From the NCBI RefSeq assembly GCF_024622195.1, contig NZ_JANKBI010000019.1:1-64000 (forward strand): 64,000 bases of DNA, in the 5' to 3' direction. The notes beneath the pieces are model-generated. The model was given only the letters and a program-made list of their open reading frames with translations. It did not search any database and had not been told where the DNA came from. The position numbers and the translations under genes were made by a program. This DNA is from Murimonas intestini (GTDB taxonomy: Bacteria; Bacillota; Clostridia; Lachnospirales; Lachnospiraceae). Numbering within the stretch: position 1 is the first letter of the stretch; the number at the start of each line of letters is the position of its first letter. Positions 27,319-36,609 of this stretch are shown in pieces.

Positions 27319-28464
27319 ATGTTAAAATCGGAAATGCGAAAGCTCCTGAGCCTTCCCAGGCTGCTTATACTGATAATAGCTTTTGTTATATTTTATATGT
27401 TGTTCTTCAGGCCAAACCTGGATATTGCAAAACAGGATACAAGTTTATCAATACAGTATGAGATATCTGAGGATCTTATTGAAAAATATGGAACTGAATT
27501 AGATTTCTCAGAATATGAAGATTTATGTGCAAATATCCCGCAGAGACCAGAGAGTGAAATTGACAGATGGATCCGTAAACATGAGGAATACACAGAGTTA
27601 GGCATCACTACTTTTGAGGACCTGGAAAAAGCACTGGAAAGTCTTCCTACTGAAACGGCCGCAATTCTGTCTGGTAACTTAAATATCGCTTTCTCACAGG
27701 ATGAACAAGCTGATATACGGCATGAACTGTTAAAAATCCAATATCTGGAATCAATCGCAGAGGAATACAGCACCCGGCAGACAATAAATGGCTCCATCGG
27801 CAGTGGACAGCTCTCCTCACGTACTCTAACTGAAATGGAACTGCAGAGTCTTATGCCCGATTACCCCGTTACATACTTTCTGCGTTTAGTCTCAGACTAC
27901 TTTCTTTTCATGGTCTTCAGCTTGATCATGTTAATTGTACCCTACTCTGTAAAGGATAATATGAATAATATGAAGCCGCTCCTCTATACAACAAAAAGAG
28001 GACGCCATTTATATAAACTGAAAAGAAATGCCGTCCTTTTGGGATGCCTTATTATTATCACTGCAGAGATCGCTGTTCTATTTCAGTTTACATGGAGAAA
28101 TAATTTCTGGTTCTGCAAGGACTGCTATATAACTGGCTTTTATAGTTCATTTATAAGCGCTTTCCCGGTTACGTTCGGTAATTATATGATGATATGTGCC
28201 GGAACTCTTCTGATTCTGTGCATACTGCTGGCAGGGATTATCTTCGTCCTGGCCGAGATTAGCGGAAATTATGTGGCTGCCTTAGCCTGGCAGCTGCCAG
28301 TCATAATATGCACATTTATTTTCTCCATTAAATTCGCAGTACATTTTTTTGACATATCACAGGGATTTTCCGTACCATTACTGCTTTTATTTACTTCTGC
28401 TGCAAGTGCCGGAACCTTGTACTTCTACAGACACCGTGAATTATTCAGGACCGGGCTGTTTTAA
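27319..28464 (+). CDS. Second ABC exporter permease-like membrane protein, 381 aa
   Basis: Same topology as its neighbour: helix at about residues 13-30 (LLILIIAFVIFYMLFF), Glu-rich extracellular segment to about 190, then six helices. GAAAGGGG precedes the ATG. Last gene of the cassette; two bases after its stop the palindromic mini-element begins. Confidence 0.75.
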   Translation: MLKSEMRKLLSLPRLLILIIAFVIFYMLFFRPNLDIAKQDTSLSIQYEISEDLIEKYGTELDFSEYEDLCANIPQRPESEIDRWIRKHEEYTELGITTFEDLEKALESLPTETAAILSGNLNIAFSQDEQADIRHELLKIQYLESIAEEYSTRQTINGSIGSGQLSSRTLTEMELQSLMPDYPVTYFLRLVSDYFLFMVFSLIMLIVPYSVKDNMNNMKPLLYTTKRGRHLYKLKRNAVLLGCLIIITAEIAVLFQFTWRNNFWFCKDCYITGFYSSFISAFPVTFGNYMMICAGTLLILCILLAGIIFVLAEISGNYVAALAWQLPVIICTFIFSIKFAVHFFDISQGFSVPLLLLFTSAASAGTLYFYRHRELFRTGLF

Positions 28465-28465
28465 G

Positions 28466-28607
28466 GTTACTATTCACACGTCACCATCCCGCGAGGTGTT
28501 TTCATGCACGTTTTGCGCGAAAATTCCTAGGGCTGCAGCGCGAAACAGCGTTTTTGCCGTTTCTGTGCATCGCGGAGCGTGTTACTGGTCACTCCGTGAC
28601 CAGTAAC
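28466..28607. repeat. Palindromic mini-element (MITE/REP-like), 142 bp
   Basis: Bounded by GTTACTATTCAC on the left and, reading inward from the right, GTTACTGGTCAC (10 of 12 identical). Inside, CCGCGA (28489-28494) and TGCAC pair with GTGCA and TCGCGG near 28565-28575. The left end is shared with 20036-20054 and with 41601-41636 (minus), which also keeps TCCCGCGAGG. No ORF inside. The right end provides the last codons and stop of the yesL gene. Confidence 0.5.
28581..28607. terminator. Bidirectional stem-loop at the end of the ABC cassette and yesL
   Basis: GTTACTGGTCAC (28581-28592) pairs perfectly with GTGACCAGTAAC (28596-28607) across a three-base loop. On the plus strand GTTTT follows. 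It overlaps the last codons of the convergent yesL gene. Confidence 0.55.
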
Positions 28608-29263
28608 GTTTTAAGCCCGGCCTTCTCAAAAACATGCAGATAGATATGTGACATCATATAGGCAGTACCTGACACTCCAACTACCAGCAGCACCGGGATT
28701 GTAAATGCCGGGTATCTCACTGCCATCAAAAGAATTACTCCTTCCCCGGCCAGCAGCACTGCAGACCACGGAAGGTTTGCAACTGCCAGAAGAGCTGCCA
28801 GCCTGAGTGCATTTGTTTCTATTCCTTTTCTGGTCATCAGGGGAACAATATACAAAAATACGAGCATTAACAATATCTCACACACCATGATTCCCACCAC
28901 AAGAGCTTCCCTTCCGCCCTCCGAAATATATTGGCCGTATACAAATGCTGCTGCCAGCACTGTCTGGCAGGTGAGAAAGGCCATCCACCCCACCGTAGCT
29001 CTCTTCATATTATCCAGATATGCCCTGATGAATGTACGCACCACATAGGATTCCCTGTTTTCTGCCATTTCCATAGTAACCTTATAGAGCGCCGCCGTGG
29101 ACGCTCCGATGGTAATTATTGGAATGGAGCAGAGAATCCAGAGCAGGTTCAGGATCATCAGATCTGCCAGCTTTGACATAAACCTGAAAAATTTACCGTC
29201 TATTGCAAACCAAAGACCCCGCGGCTCATTGCTCGCGGAAATAAACGTTCCATACCGCTTCAT
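28589..29263 (-). CDS. yesL: DUF624 (YesL-like) membrane protein, 224 aa
   Basis: Small integral membrane protein of the DUF624/YesL family, regularly found in YesMN-type sugar operons; biochemical role unknown. Signature N-terminus with LADLMILNLLWILCSIPIIT and GASTAALYKV (about residues 33-63), about five helices. GGAGGAGGG precedes the ATG; it overlaps the upstream gene by four bases. Its last residues LLVTE and the stop lie in the mini-element hairpin, so the C-terminus was probably reshaped by that insertion. Confidence 0.85.
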   Translation of the reverse strand: MKRYGTFISASNEPRGLWFAIDGKFFRFMSKLADLMILNLLWILCSIPIITIGASTAALYKVTMEMAENRESYVVRTFIRAYLDNMKRATVGWMAFLTCQTVLAAAFVYGQYISEGGREALVVGIMVCEILLMLVFLYIVPLMTRKGIETNALRLAALLAVANLPWSAVLLAGEGVILLMAVRYPAFTIPVLLVVGVSGTAYMMSHIYLHVFEKAGLKTLLVTE

Positions 29264-30480
29264 GCTCCCTCCTCCGCCGGAAGTTCCGGGTTTTCTGAGA
29301 AGTGTTTCAGGATCACAAGGTTATCGCAGTCTGAGCTGTTTGTTATCCTTATGCCCTCCCTTGCTGCCCTCTCTGTCACAAAAAACTCATCATTTGTCAG
29401 CTGCCCATATCTTATCTGGGCCGGTGACTCCATATCAAACTCTCCGAATCTGCCCTTCCCCTGGATACAGATAGTTCCATAGGCCGCAGCGTCCCTGACT
29501 GTCACGCTTCTGCCCGGGTACACCATCAGGCGCTTTGCACAGACTACATCCGACTTGTAGCAGATCCACTCTTCCCTGTATCCTTCATCTTCCATCTCCT
29601 CAACAGGGCGCACCAGCTTCGGCGCCATAAAACGGTTCTTATGGAAATCCGGGTCCACGTTCATATCCCAGTCTATTACTTCCAGCAGGTATTCATAATT
29701 TCCCTTCTCCTCCTCCGGACAGTTTTTCCAGAGCAGATCTTCCTCCAATACCTGTCCATTCATCAGGACAGACTGATACATGGCATAGACGTCTGAAGCA
29801 AACTGCGGCTCGTAAGTGCAGAGGCTGCCCGGCGCATGCATGACTCCCGGCAGCACATCATATCCCGTGTCCAGAACGAGCTTATACGCCCTTGACAGAT
29901 CCAGCAGCTTATTATCACCCTTTGTAAAATTCTTCAGAGCATCTAACACCTGCTCCTTTGATGTCTCCGGGTTGAAACCGAAGAATGTAAACGGAAACTC
30001 CCCTCCATGATTATTCAGCTGTGACGGATAAAAATACATCTCCGGCTTACCCGCTGCCCCTACTCTTTTTGCATGCTCATCCCTGTGATGGATGTGGTGG
30101 GGCAGAGGGCCGGCATTGTCAAAGAATTTAGAGAACATAGGCCAGCGTCCGTATTTCTTATATAAATGTTCCCCTATGATTTCCGCCCCCAAAAGCTCTA
30201 CCGCATCCCTCAGCAGGATGCGCTTCTTTCCATCTGCCACAATATAGCTCAGCCCCTCATCCTCTGCTGTTTTTGGCCCGTTCTCTGCCCAGGTTGCCGA
30301 AGAAAACCACCGCTCATCGATCCCGCCCCTGTCGGCGCCCAGCGCATAATAATCATCCGGATGCAGTTTTATGCGTTTTCCCGGCCTGCAAAAAGACCTG
30401 GATACCCATACAGGCGCCAGCCTCAGCACCCCTTTTCCCTGCTCCAGGGCCTTTTCGGCCCATGTCATTTTATCTGTCAT
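29260..30480 (-). CDS. Mannose-6-phosphate isomerase-like cupin protein, 406 aa
   Basis: Resembles class I phosphomannose isomerases: a metal-site segment LPHHIHHRDEH (H128, H129, H131, H132, H136), a proline/histidine-rich strand VMHAPGSLCTYEPQ, and a second cupin (about residues 330-395). It may isomerise a sugar or sugar phosphate released by the neighbouring enzymes; the exact reaction is unknown. ATG at 30480 has AGGAGGG upstream. The 66-base gap to the upstream gene contains a copy of the dispersed 30-bp repeat. Confidence 0.65.
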   Translation of the reverse strand: MTDKMTWAEKALEQGKGVLRLAPVWVSRSFCRPGKRIKLHPDDYYALGADRGGIDERWFSSATWAENGPKTAEDEGLSYIVADGKKRILLRDAVELLGAEIIGEHLYKKYGRWPMFSKFFDNAGPLPHHIHHRDEHAKRVGAAGKPEMYFYPSQLNNHGGEFPFTFFGFNPETSKEQVLDALKNFTKGDNKLLDLSRAYKLVLDTGYDVLPGVMHAPGSLCTYEPQFASDVYAMYQSVLMNGQVLEEDLLWKNCPEEEKGNYEYLLEVIDWDMNVDPDFHKNRFMAPKLVRPVEEMEDEGYREEWICYKSDVVCAKRLMVYPGRSVTVRDAAAYGTICIQGKGRFGEFDMESPAQIRYGQLTNDEFFVTERAAREGIRITNSSDCDNLVILKHFSENPELPAEEGA

Positions 30481-30514
30481 AACTTTATCCCTCCTGATCA
30501 TATGTCCATATTTT

Positions 30515-30544
30515 GTAACTATTCAGCAGGGCTGTGCATTTACT
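30515..30544 (-). repeat. Dispersed 30-bp repeat, copy 2
   Basis: Read on the minus strand it ends CCTGCTGAATAGTTAC. It lies inside an operon, between the GHL6 stop and the isomerase ribosome site. Confidence 0.65.
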
Positions 30545-30546
30545 GC

Positions 30547-32682
30547 TCAGTCCTTCCACTTCGCCAGAACCATGGCATATATTGAAAATGGCTCCAGAGA
30601 CACACTGGCTATTCCGTTCTTCCAGGTAAAAGACAGCTCCTTTTCATCCGGAAGCAGCCATACCTTTTCCGGCGCTTGCTCTGCACGTATTTCCAGACAT
30701 ATGCCCGGCGTGTCGGGAATGCTGTACCCTTCTCTTGTCTCAATGACACCCAGCAGAGCTTCTTTCTTTTCCTCATCCCTGAACATTACGCATTCCACAG
30801 TCTCCGGCGCATCCGCCCTAAAACAGAACTCACCGCCGGCCAGCATTTTTATAATATTAGTAAAAACAGCTCCATGCTGGCTGCGCCCGGCCCTCTCTAT
30901 GGGCAGGGCCGAGTAGACTGCCCGTCCCTTACCGTATCCCGCCAGGATCATTCCCGGCTCCTCTGTGGGGATTCCCGGCGGATTGGCATGGATAGTGGCA
31001 AATTTATAAGCAGGTCCGTTTACATCCACATACTCCTCCTCATGGATATCTGCAGGAAACATAGACCACCTGATCCCGGGTAGTGTATATGGGAATGTGA
31101 GATTTGCCAGCACTTTTCCTCTGAAGCCTTCCTTTAATTTAACGGCAGGCTCAAACATTACCAGGGGATATTTTTTTGTGAAATATCCTTCCATCACATT
31201 ATCCTCCCCCTCCTCCGGGGCCAGGTAGGTCATCCTTCCATCTGTATATCCATCAGCCTCAGCGCCAAAGATCTCCTTTAAAAGCCTGGGATGGCACTGT
31301 CCGCTCAGATACAGGCTGCCGCCTCCCCTTACATAGTCAAGGATCAGCTCTGCTTCTTCTCCACTCATACCAGGGGCATCCGGTACCGCCAGAACCCTGT
31401 GCCCAAACATTTCCTGCCGTTTCCAGTTATTTATGATCCCATACGGGATATGAGCTGCCGCCAGGATATTCGCCGCACCCATCAGGGCATCATAATGGGG
31501 CATGCCGCCGCCGCTGCCGGTATCTCTGTCAAGCCTGTGGTCCATCACATGAATCCCATTGGCATTTGGGTCAAATTTTCCGTTCAGATTGAAGTACAGG
31601 CTCACATCATAAGCCTGCACTCCCCTGTTGAGATAGGGCTCATACTTTTTGGCCTCCCCGTAGATCTCCCCCATGAGGGAGTACACTCTCTTATCCACTG
31701 TCCCCGCCGGATCAATGGCATCGATGAGCAGGCTGGCCCCGTGGTGGATGTATGTCATTCCAACGCACTGACGCAGCTGGTCTTTTGTCTTTGTGGAAGT
31801 ATGCTCCGCCAGAGTAGGATAACATCTTGACGTCATATACTGGAAGGGCTGGTTCTGGGTCAGGTTATACCAGGCTTTGCAGGCGAAGGACTGCTGCCTG
31901 AGCCCTCCGTACAGATCCGTGCCGATATAATCGCTGGCCAGAGATACATTCTCATTGTTCCCAAACCTCCAAAAGGCGATAGAATTGCCATACTGGTGCT
32001 CCACTGTGGCATCAGGCCTGTATTTATGTACTTCGTCCGTACACAGACGGGCAAATTCATAGATCCACTGGTGCCTTTCACGATCAAACTCTGTCCAGCG
32101 CTCATCCCGCCAGTCCACAGTCTGCGGCATATCTCCCTCATTTTTTTCGGCCCAGCGCTTTTTGCAGGAATCACAGTAGCATACCTCCGGCCAGAATGTC
32201 ATATCAAAGAACACGCCTTCAAAATCAAAATATTCACAGAACTCTTTTATCTGAGCCTTTACGAAATCTCTGTACCCTTTACTGTTTGGGCAGCAGAGCC
32301 CATACCTGCCGCCGTGGTCCCTGGAACCCTGGCCGTAAGCATCCCGCATCCTCCACTCGGGATGCCTGTCATATTCCCTGTTATTAAATATAATGCTGTA
32401 ATAGACCACAACGCTCATTCCGTCCTGATGGCAGAGATCTATCAGGTGCCTGATCTGATCTTCTTTTCCTGTAAAAGCCCTGTGCATCACTCCCGTCTTA
32501 GTAGGCCAATAGCACAGTCCCACGTGAGACTGGATATAGATCATAGGTGCGCTCACCTGCGCCCTCTTCAGCATTCTGAAATATTCCTCCGGGTCAAACT
32601 CCGCCATAAACGAATCATCCCAGTCCTCAATGTGCATATCCAGCAGTGTCCTTCTGTACCTGCTCTCATACCATTTCCCCAT
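30547..32682 (-). CDS. GHL6-type glycoside hydrolase with GH42-like Cys cluster, 711 aa
   Basis: Intracellular glycosidase of the 'hypothetical glycosyl hydrolase 6' type. N-terminal TIM barrel with MHIEDWDDSF (about 16-25), GVFFDMTFWPE (D160, E166 as candidate catalytic acids), and the cysteine cluster CYCDSC (C168, C170, C173), resembling the zinc cluster of GH42. The central part (about 370-600) is like the beta-galactosidase trimerisation domain; a small beta domain ends it. ATG at 32682 has GGAGGAG upstream. Substrate unknown; it shares an operon with two dehydrogenases and an isomerase-like protein. Confidence 0.7.
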   Translation of the reverse strand: MGKWYESRYRRTLLDMHIEDWDDSFMAEFDPEEYFRMLKRAQVSAPMIYIQSHVGLCYWPTKTGVMHRAFTGKEDQIRHLIDLCHQDGMSVVVYYSIIFNNREYDRHPEWRMRDAYGQGSRDHGGRYGLCCPNSKGYRDFVKAQIKEFCEYFDFEGVFFDMTFWPEVCYCDSCKKRWAEKNEGDMPQTVDWRDERWTEFDRERHQWIYEFARLCTDEVHKYRPDATVEHQYGNSIAFWRFGNNENVSLASDYIGTDLYGGLRQQSFACKAWYNLTQNQPFQYMTSRCYPTLAEHTSTKTKDQLRQCVGMTYIHHGASLLIDAIDPAGTVDKRVYSLMGEIYGEAKKYEPYLNRGVQAYDVSLYFNLNGKFDPNANGIHVMDHRLDRDTGSGGGMPHYDALMGAANILAAAHIPYGIINNWKRQEMFGHRVLAVPDAPGMSGEEAELILDYVRGGGSLYLSGQCHPRLLKEIFGAEADGYTDGRMTYLAPEEGEDNVMEGYFTKKYPLVMFEPAVKLKEGFRGKVLANLTFPYTLPGIRWSMFPADIHEEEYVDVNGPAYKFATIHANPPGIPTEEPGMILAGYGKGRAVYSALPIERAGRSQHGAVFTNIIKMLAGGEFCFRADAPETVECVMFRDEEKKEALLGVIETREGYSIPDTPGICLEIRAEQAPEKVWLLPDEKELSFTWKNGIASVSLEPFSIYAMVLAKWKD

Positions 32683-32698
32683 TCTGCTCCTCCTTCTC

Positions 32699-33802
32699 TT
32701 AGAACCGGCGGTACTTGACCAGGCCCAGCTTATCCTTAAGAACCTCCAGGGCATCATACTGCAGCGGCAGCCTCATAGGCAGATCTACCCTGGTGCGCTC
32801 TATCGCACTAACATACATCGCTTCTAAAATCTCATAACCATGGTACGCCTGACTCAGGCTGCACGGGTGTCCGTCCTTCACTTTGTTCATCCAGTCTGCA
32901 AAGTCTTTTGTGTAACGCACCTGTGCATCATACTGTTCCTTTTGGAAAAAGTCATGGTAGTCACCTTTACGTATATCCGGTGAGGTGAGAGGTGAGAACA
33001 CTGCATATTTTCCATTGCAGGAAGCCCACGCATATCCCTTTGTGCCGTAGACAGTAAGCCTGTCATCGGTCCAGTACGCCGCTTCTGCGGGACCATGGGT
33101 AAATCCTGTATTGTGCTCCTCATGCCTGGCTGCAAAGTAGCCGCACTCCAAAGTCATCCTCACTCCGTTCTCGCATATCATCTGCCCCATTACATAATCC
33201 GGGGATGGATGGGAATCGTCCAGGTAAAAGTTTCCATGTACATGGCCGGTGACACTTAAAACCCTCTTACCCCCATTTGCCCAGAGCAGATAATCAATGT
33301 AATGTGTCCCCAGCTGTGAGGCCTGCGGCTGGCAGCTGGCCTTCATCTCATGAATCTCTCCCAGCTCACCGCTGTCTATAGCCTCCTTAAGCCTCATAAA
33401 TGACCTAACATATTTGTGCTGATGGCAGACAATTGTTTTTATCCCGTTTTCCATACAGAGTTTTCTGATCTTGTCAGCCTCATCCAGAGAAGTTGCCATG
33501 GGCTTTTCAAACATCAGTCCTCTCACCTTATATTCCGCCGCCAGCTCTGCCAACGGCAGCCGGATATGCGGCATTGTCACGAAAGCGAGGATATCCGGCC
33601 TTACTTTATCCAGCATCAGCCTGGCATCGGTGTAGCAGATATCCTTTGAAATGCCGCACTCTTTAACTGCCTTCTCCAGGTTCTCCTCTTTCCTGTCACA
33701 GACGCCTGCCACATGAAAATACTCAAGATTTTTCAGGAAACCATACAGATGTATCCTGCCCCGCTCTCCCATTCCTATAACAGCAACTGTCAATCTTTCC
33801 AT
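32699..33802 (-). CDS. Gfo/Idh/MocA family oxidoreductase, 367 aa
   Basis: NAD(P)-dependent sugar or inositol dehydrogenase. Rossmann fold AVIGMGERGRIH (7-18), conserved MFEKPMAT (E99, K100, P101), catalytic region QLGTHYIDYLLW (H167, D170). ATG at 33802 has GGAGG four bases upstream and overlaps the upstream dehydrogenase gene by 13 bases. Together with the zinc dehydrogenase this suggests oxidation of a released sugar or an oxidative (keto-sugar) route of glycoside cleavage; inference only. Confidence 0.88.
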   Translation of the reverse strand: MERLTVAVIGMGERGRIHLYGFLKNLEYFHVAGVCDRKEENLEKAVKECGISKDICYTDARLMLDKVRPDILAFVTMPHIRLPLAELAAEYKVRGLMFEKPMATSLDEADKIRKLCMENGIKTIVCHQHKYVRSFMRLKEAIDSGELGEIHEMKASCQPQASQLGTHYIDYLLWANGGKRVLSVTGHVHGNFYLDDSHPSPDYVMGQMICENGVRMTLECGYFAARHEEHNTGFTHGPAEAAYWTDDRLTVYGTKGYAWASCNGKYAVFSPLTSPDIRKGDYHDFFQKEQYDAQVRYTKDFADWMNKVKDGHPCSLSQAYHGYEILEAMYVSAIERTRVDLPMRLPLQYDALEVLKDKLGLVKYRRF

Positions 33803-34830
33803 TTTTCCTCCGTCCCATGCCCTGTCCGGCATGTCTGGTCCCTGTACAGCAGGACCTTTCCTGTCTTTCCGCTAAAAAACATGCTGCAGGCATCAGGCGC
33901 CTTGTCCAGGTGCATCCTATGGGTCACTGCCGTTTTCGGGTCAAACCCTCTTTTATATATCTCACATAGTCCGTAAAAGTCATTTCTGGTAAAATAGAAT
34001 GCTCCCGTCAGAGTTACCTCTTTATGTATAATGTGATCCGACGGTATAATTTCCAGCCCTTTATAGTTTTCTCCGCAGAAGACAACAGTCCCTGCAGGCC
34101 TGACTATTTCCAGGGCGGTTCTTTCTGCCAGAGGGCTCCCCGAGCACTCAAACACCACATCAGCTCCCAGCCCGCCAGTCAGCTCTCCCAGACGCTCCCC
34201 TGGACATGTATCCGAAAACTGTCCCAGCACTTCATCCGCCCCGGCCAGCTCTGCCGCGTAATGGCAGCGGAGCTGGTTTTTTTCCATTACAGCTGCATAA
34301 TACCCATAGTATTTCAGCAGTGAAATAACGCCCAGCCCGATAGGCCCCGCTCCAATTACTGCCGCCACCCGGCCAAAGTCAGGCCTGATCTTATTTACCG
34401 CCCTGTATGCCACGCCAAGCGTGTCACCCCCCAGCAGCACGCCTGCCTCAAAGTCCATATAATCAGGCAGAGGGATACAGCATTCCTCCGGAACAGCCGC
34501 ATACTGGGCATGCCCGCCCTGGCACACGTGGAGCTCCCTGCAGAATTGGGGCTGGCCGGTCCTGCAGTAATAACAGTCACCGCAGCCTGCCAGTACATTC
34601 ACTGTCACCCTGTCCCCGGCCTTAAGCCTCCTGCAGCCGTTCGTCTCTCTCACAATGCCTGCAAACTCATGACCTGACACAAAGCTGCAGCCGTTTTCAT
34701 AGTCGCTTCTCTCACTCCCGCACAGGGCCGATACAGCAACCTCCAGCAGGACCTGTCCTTCTTTGGTTTCAGGCACAGGCATCTTGGCAATCCTGGCCTG
34801 CCCCCTCCCCAGATATCTCAGCCCTTTCAT
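33790..34830 (-). CDS. Zinc-dependent alcohol/polyol dehydrogenase, 346 aa
   Basis: Medium-chain dehydrogenase of the sorbitol/threonine dehydrogenase type. Catalytic zinc ligands C37 (ALCGSERSD) and H54/E55 (SGHEFAG); structural zinc cysteines C83, C86, C89, C97 (CGDCYYCRTGQPQFC); nucleotide fold VIGAGPIGLG. ATG at 34830 has GGAGG upstream. Next to a Gfo/Idh/MocA enzyme and behind a transporter, it probably oxidises the imported sugar or its product. Confidence 0.88.
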   Translation of the reverse strand: MKGLRYLGRGQARIAKMPVPETKEGQVLLEVAVSALCGSERSDYENGCSFVSGHEFAGIVRETNGCRRLKAGDRVTVNVLAGCGDCYYCRTGQPQFCRELHVCQGGHAQYAAVPEECCIPLPDYMDFEAGVLLGGDTLGVAYRAVNKIRPDFGRVAAVIGAGPIGLGVISLLKYYGYYAAVMEKNQLRCHYAAELAGADEVLGQFSDTCPGERLGELTGGLGADVVFECSGSPLAERTALEIVRPAGTVVFCGENYKGLEIIPSDHIIHKEVTLTGAFYFTRNDFYGLCEIYKRGFDPKTAVTHRMHLDKAPDACSMFFSGKTGKVLLYRDQTCRTGHGTEEKWKD

Positions 34831-34872
34831 ATTCTCCACGCCTCCTGTCCTCTCATTACAATCTGGGCGCAC

Positions 34873-35715
34873 CTATCCTTTTACTGCCCCTCCCGCCAGT
34901 CCGGCCACGATATACTTCTGAAGGAATACATACATGACAGTGAGCGGTATAGAGGACAGCACTATGGCTGCAAACAAAAGGTTATATTCAATAGAATACT
35001 GCCCTTTAAAGCTGTAGATAAACAGCGGCAGCGTCTGCGTCTTTTTATCGGCCCCCAGTATCATGAGCGATATCAGAAATTCATTCCACATCCAGAGAAA
35101 ATTTGTAATTACAATTGTCGCTGTCATGGGCTTCATAATAGGAAAGATGACTTTAAAGAAGGTCTTCCATGACCCCGCCCCTTCTACATATGCTGACTCT
35201 GCCAGCTCCCTGGGAATCGTCTTCAGATAGCCGTTGCACAGATACACTCCCTGTATAAGAGGATAAGTGACAAAAATAATAATGATGCTCAGCCTGTTTC
35301 CCAGCCCAAGCCCCTTCATAAACATGGAGAGGGGCAGAGCCACTATCTGAAAGGGCACGAACATTGCCGCCGTTATGTAATACAGGGTAAATTTAGAAGT
35401 CTTCAGCGGCATAGTCTGGTTCACCGCATAAGAGACCGCCGGTACAAATATTGTCACGATCGCAATAGATACAAGTGTGAAAAACGTAGTATTAAAAACT
35501 GCCTGCAGAAATCCGCTCCTGTTAAACACTTCAATATAATTCTGTATATTAAAGGCCTCCGGCAGCGTCAGAAAGCTTTTGCTGGATTCAGCCTGAGTCT
35601 TGAAGGAGTTCACAACTGTCACATACAGCACAAGAGCGATACACAGGAACCAGAAGATCAGACAGATATATGTCAGGATATTTGTGATCCTTTTCTTTGT
35701 CTTCATATTCATCAT
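34873..35715 (-). CDS. CUT1 sugar ABC permease, MalG-like, 280 aa
   Basis: Inner-membrane importer subunit with about six helices, EAA loop LAESAYVEGAGSWKTF followed by FPIMKPM, and C-terminus GLAGGAVKG. Start overlaps the MalF-like gene by four bases; GAGGAGG lies upstream. Second of three such pairs in the window. Confidence 0.92.
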   Translation of the reverse strand: MMNMKTKKRITNILTYICLIFWFLCIALVLYVTVVNSFKTQAESSKSFLTLPEAFNIQNYIEVFNRSGFLQAVFNTTFFTLVSIAIVTIFVPAVSYAVNQTMPLKTSKFTLYYITAAMFVPFQIVALPLSMFMKGLGLGNRLSIIIIFVTYPLIQGVYLCNGYLKTIPRELAESAYVEGAGSWKTFFKVIFPIMKPMTATIVITNFLWMWNEFLISLMILGADKKTQTLPLFIYSFKGQYSIEYNLLFAAIVLSSIPLTVMYVFLQKYIVAGLAGGAVKG

Positions 35716-36599
35716 TGCTGCTCAATGCCTCCTCTCCCTACTACCTTCATGATGAAGAAGGAAGCCAGGGCAATAAAAAGAAAGAGAACGATTGCCGTCG
35801 CGCAGCCCTGGGAAAATTTCATGTCAGTGCTTCCCATCAGGTAGATCTTATATCCCATGGATGTAGTTGCCTTTGCCGGTCCCCCCTGGGTCAGCGAGAT
35901 AATATAGTCAAATACCACGAGGGCATCCCTGATCCCCTTGACAAGGCAGATGACAAGCGTGGAGGCCAGATAGGGGAAGGTCACCACGCGAAACCTGGCT
36001 AAGGGTCCTGCCCCGTCTATCTTGGCTGCTTCTGTCAGTTCTCCGGGCACACTCTGAAGCGCAGCTATCAAAAGCACGGTTGGGATTGACAGATTCTGCC
36101 AGAATCCCAGGATGATCACAGCGGCCACAGCTCCCGCCTTTGTGGACAGAAGGCTTGTCTCAAGGGCTCCCACCCCCAGGGTCTGGCCAATCATCGGGAG
36201 CATTCTTCTGAATATCTCGTTAAAGATCAGGCCCAGGGAGAGCATTGAGATGATAGCCGGATAAAAAAATATGGATCGGAAGAAATTAACCCCTCTCAAT
36301 TTCTTTGTCAAAAGTATCCCCAGAAAAACGGAACAGGGGATCGTGGTGGCATTCACCACCACAGTATAGATCAGGGTAAATTTAATTGAATTAAAAAGGT
36401 CCTTATCCCGGAATACCTTCACAAAGTTTTTGAACCCCACAAAATGATATTCCAGGGAATAGCCGTTCCAGTCTGTCAGACTGAAGTAAAAGCTGTAAAG
36501 CGCCGGGACAATAAAGAACACAGTATAGAGCACCAGGGCTGTCACTATAACCGGCATGTAGGAAACATTTCTTTTATGGCTGATGCTGTTCTTTCTCAT
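35712..36599 (-). CDS. CUT1 sugar ABC permease, MalF-like, 295 aa
   Basis: Inner-membrane importer subunit, helices from about residue 13, EAA loop LTEAAKIDGAGPLARF followed by FPYLAST. ATG at 36599 follows GAGGAAG; an in-frame start further upstream lies inside the binding-protein gene. Ten bases separate it from the binding-protein stop. Confidence 0.92.
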   Translation of the reverse strand: MRKNSISHKRNVSYMPVIVTALVLYTVFFIVPALYSFYFSLTDWNGYSLEYHFVGFKNFVKVFRDKDLFNSIKFTLIYTVVVNATTIPCSVFLGILLTKKLRGVNFFRSIFFYPAIISMLSLGLIFNEIFRRMLPMIGQTLGVGALETSLLSTKAGAVAAVIILGFWQNLSIPTVLLIAALQSVPGELTEAAKIDGAGPLARFRVVTFPYLASTLVICLVKGIRDALVVFDYIISLTQGGPAKATTSMGYKIYLMGSTDMKFSQGCATAIVLFLFIALASFFIMKVVGRGGIEQQ

Positions 36600-36609
36600 A
36601 CTGTCTTCC

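Noticed and set aside
31996..32718. 240-codon open frame on the plus strand
   Set aside because: It runs entirely opposite the GHL6 gene, has no ribosome site and no recognisable motif; it is a shadow of the real gene's codon pattern.
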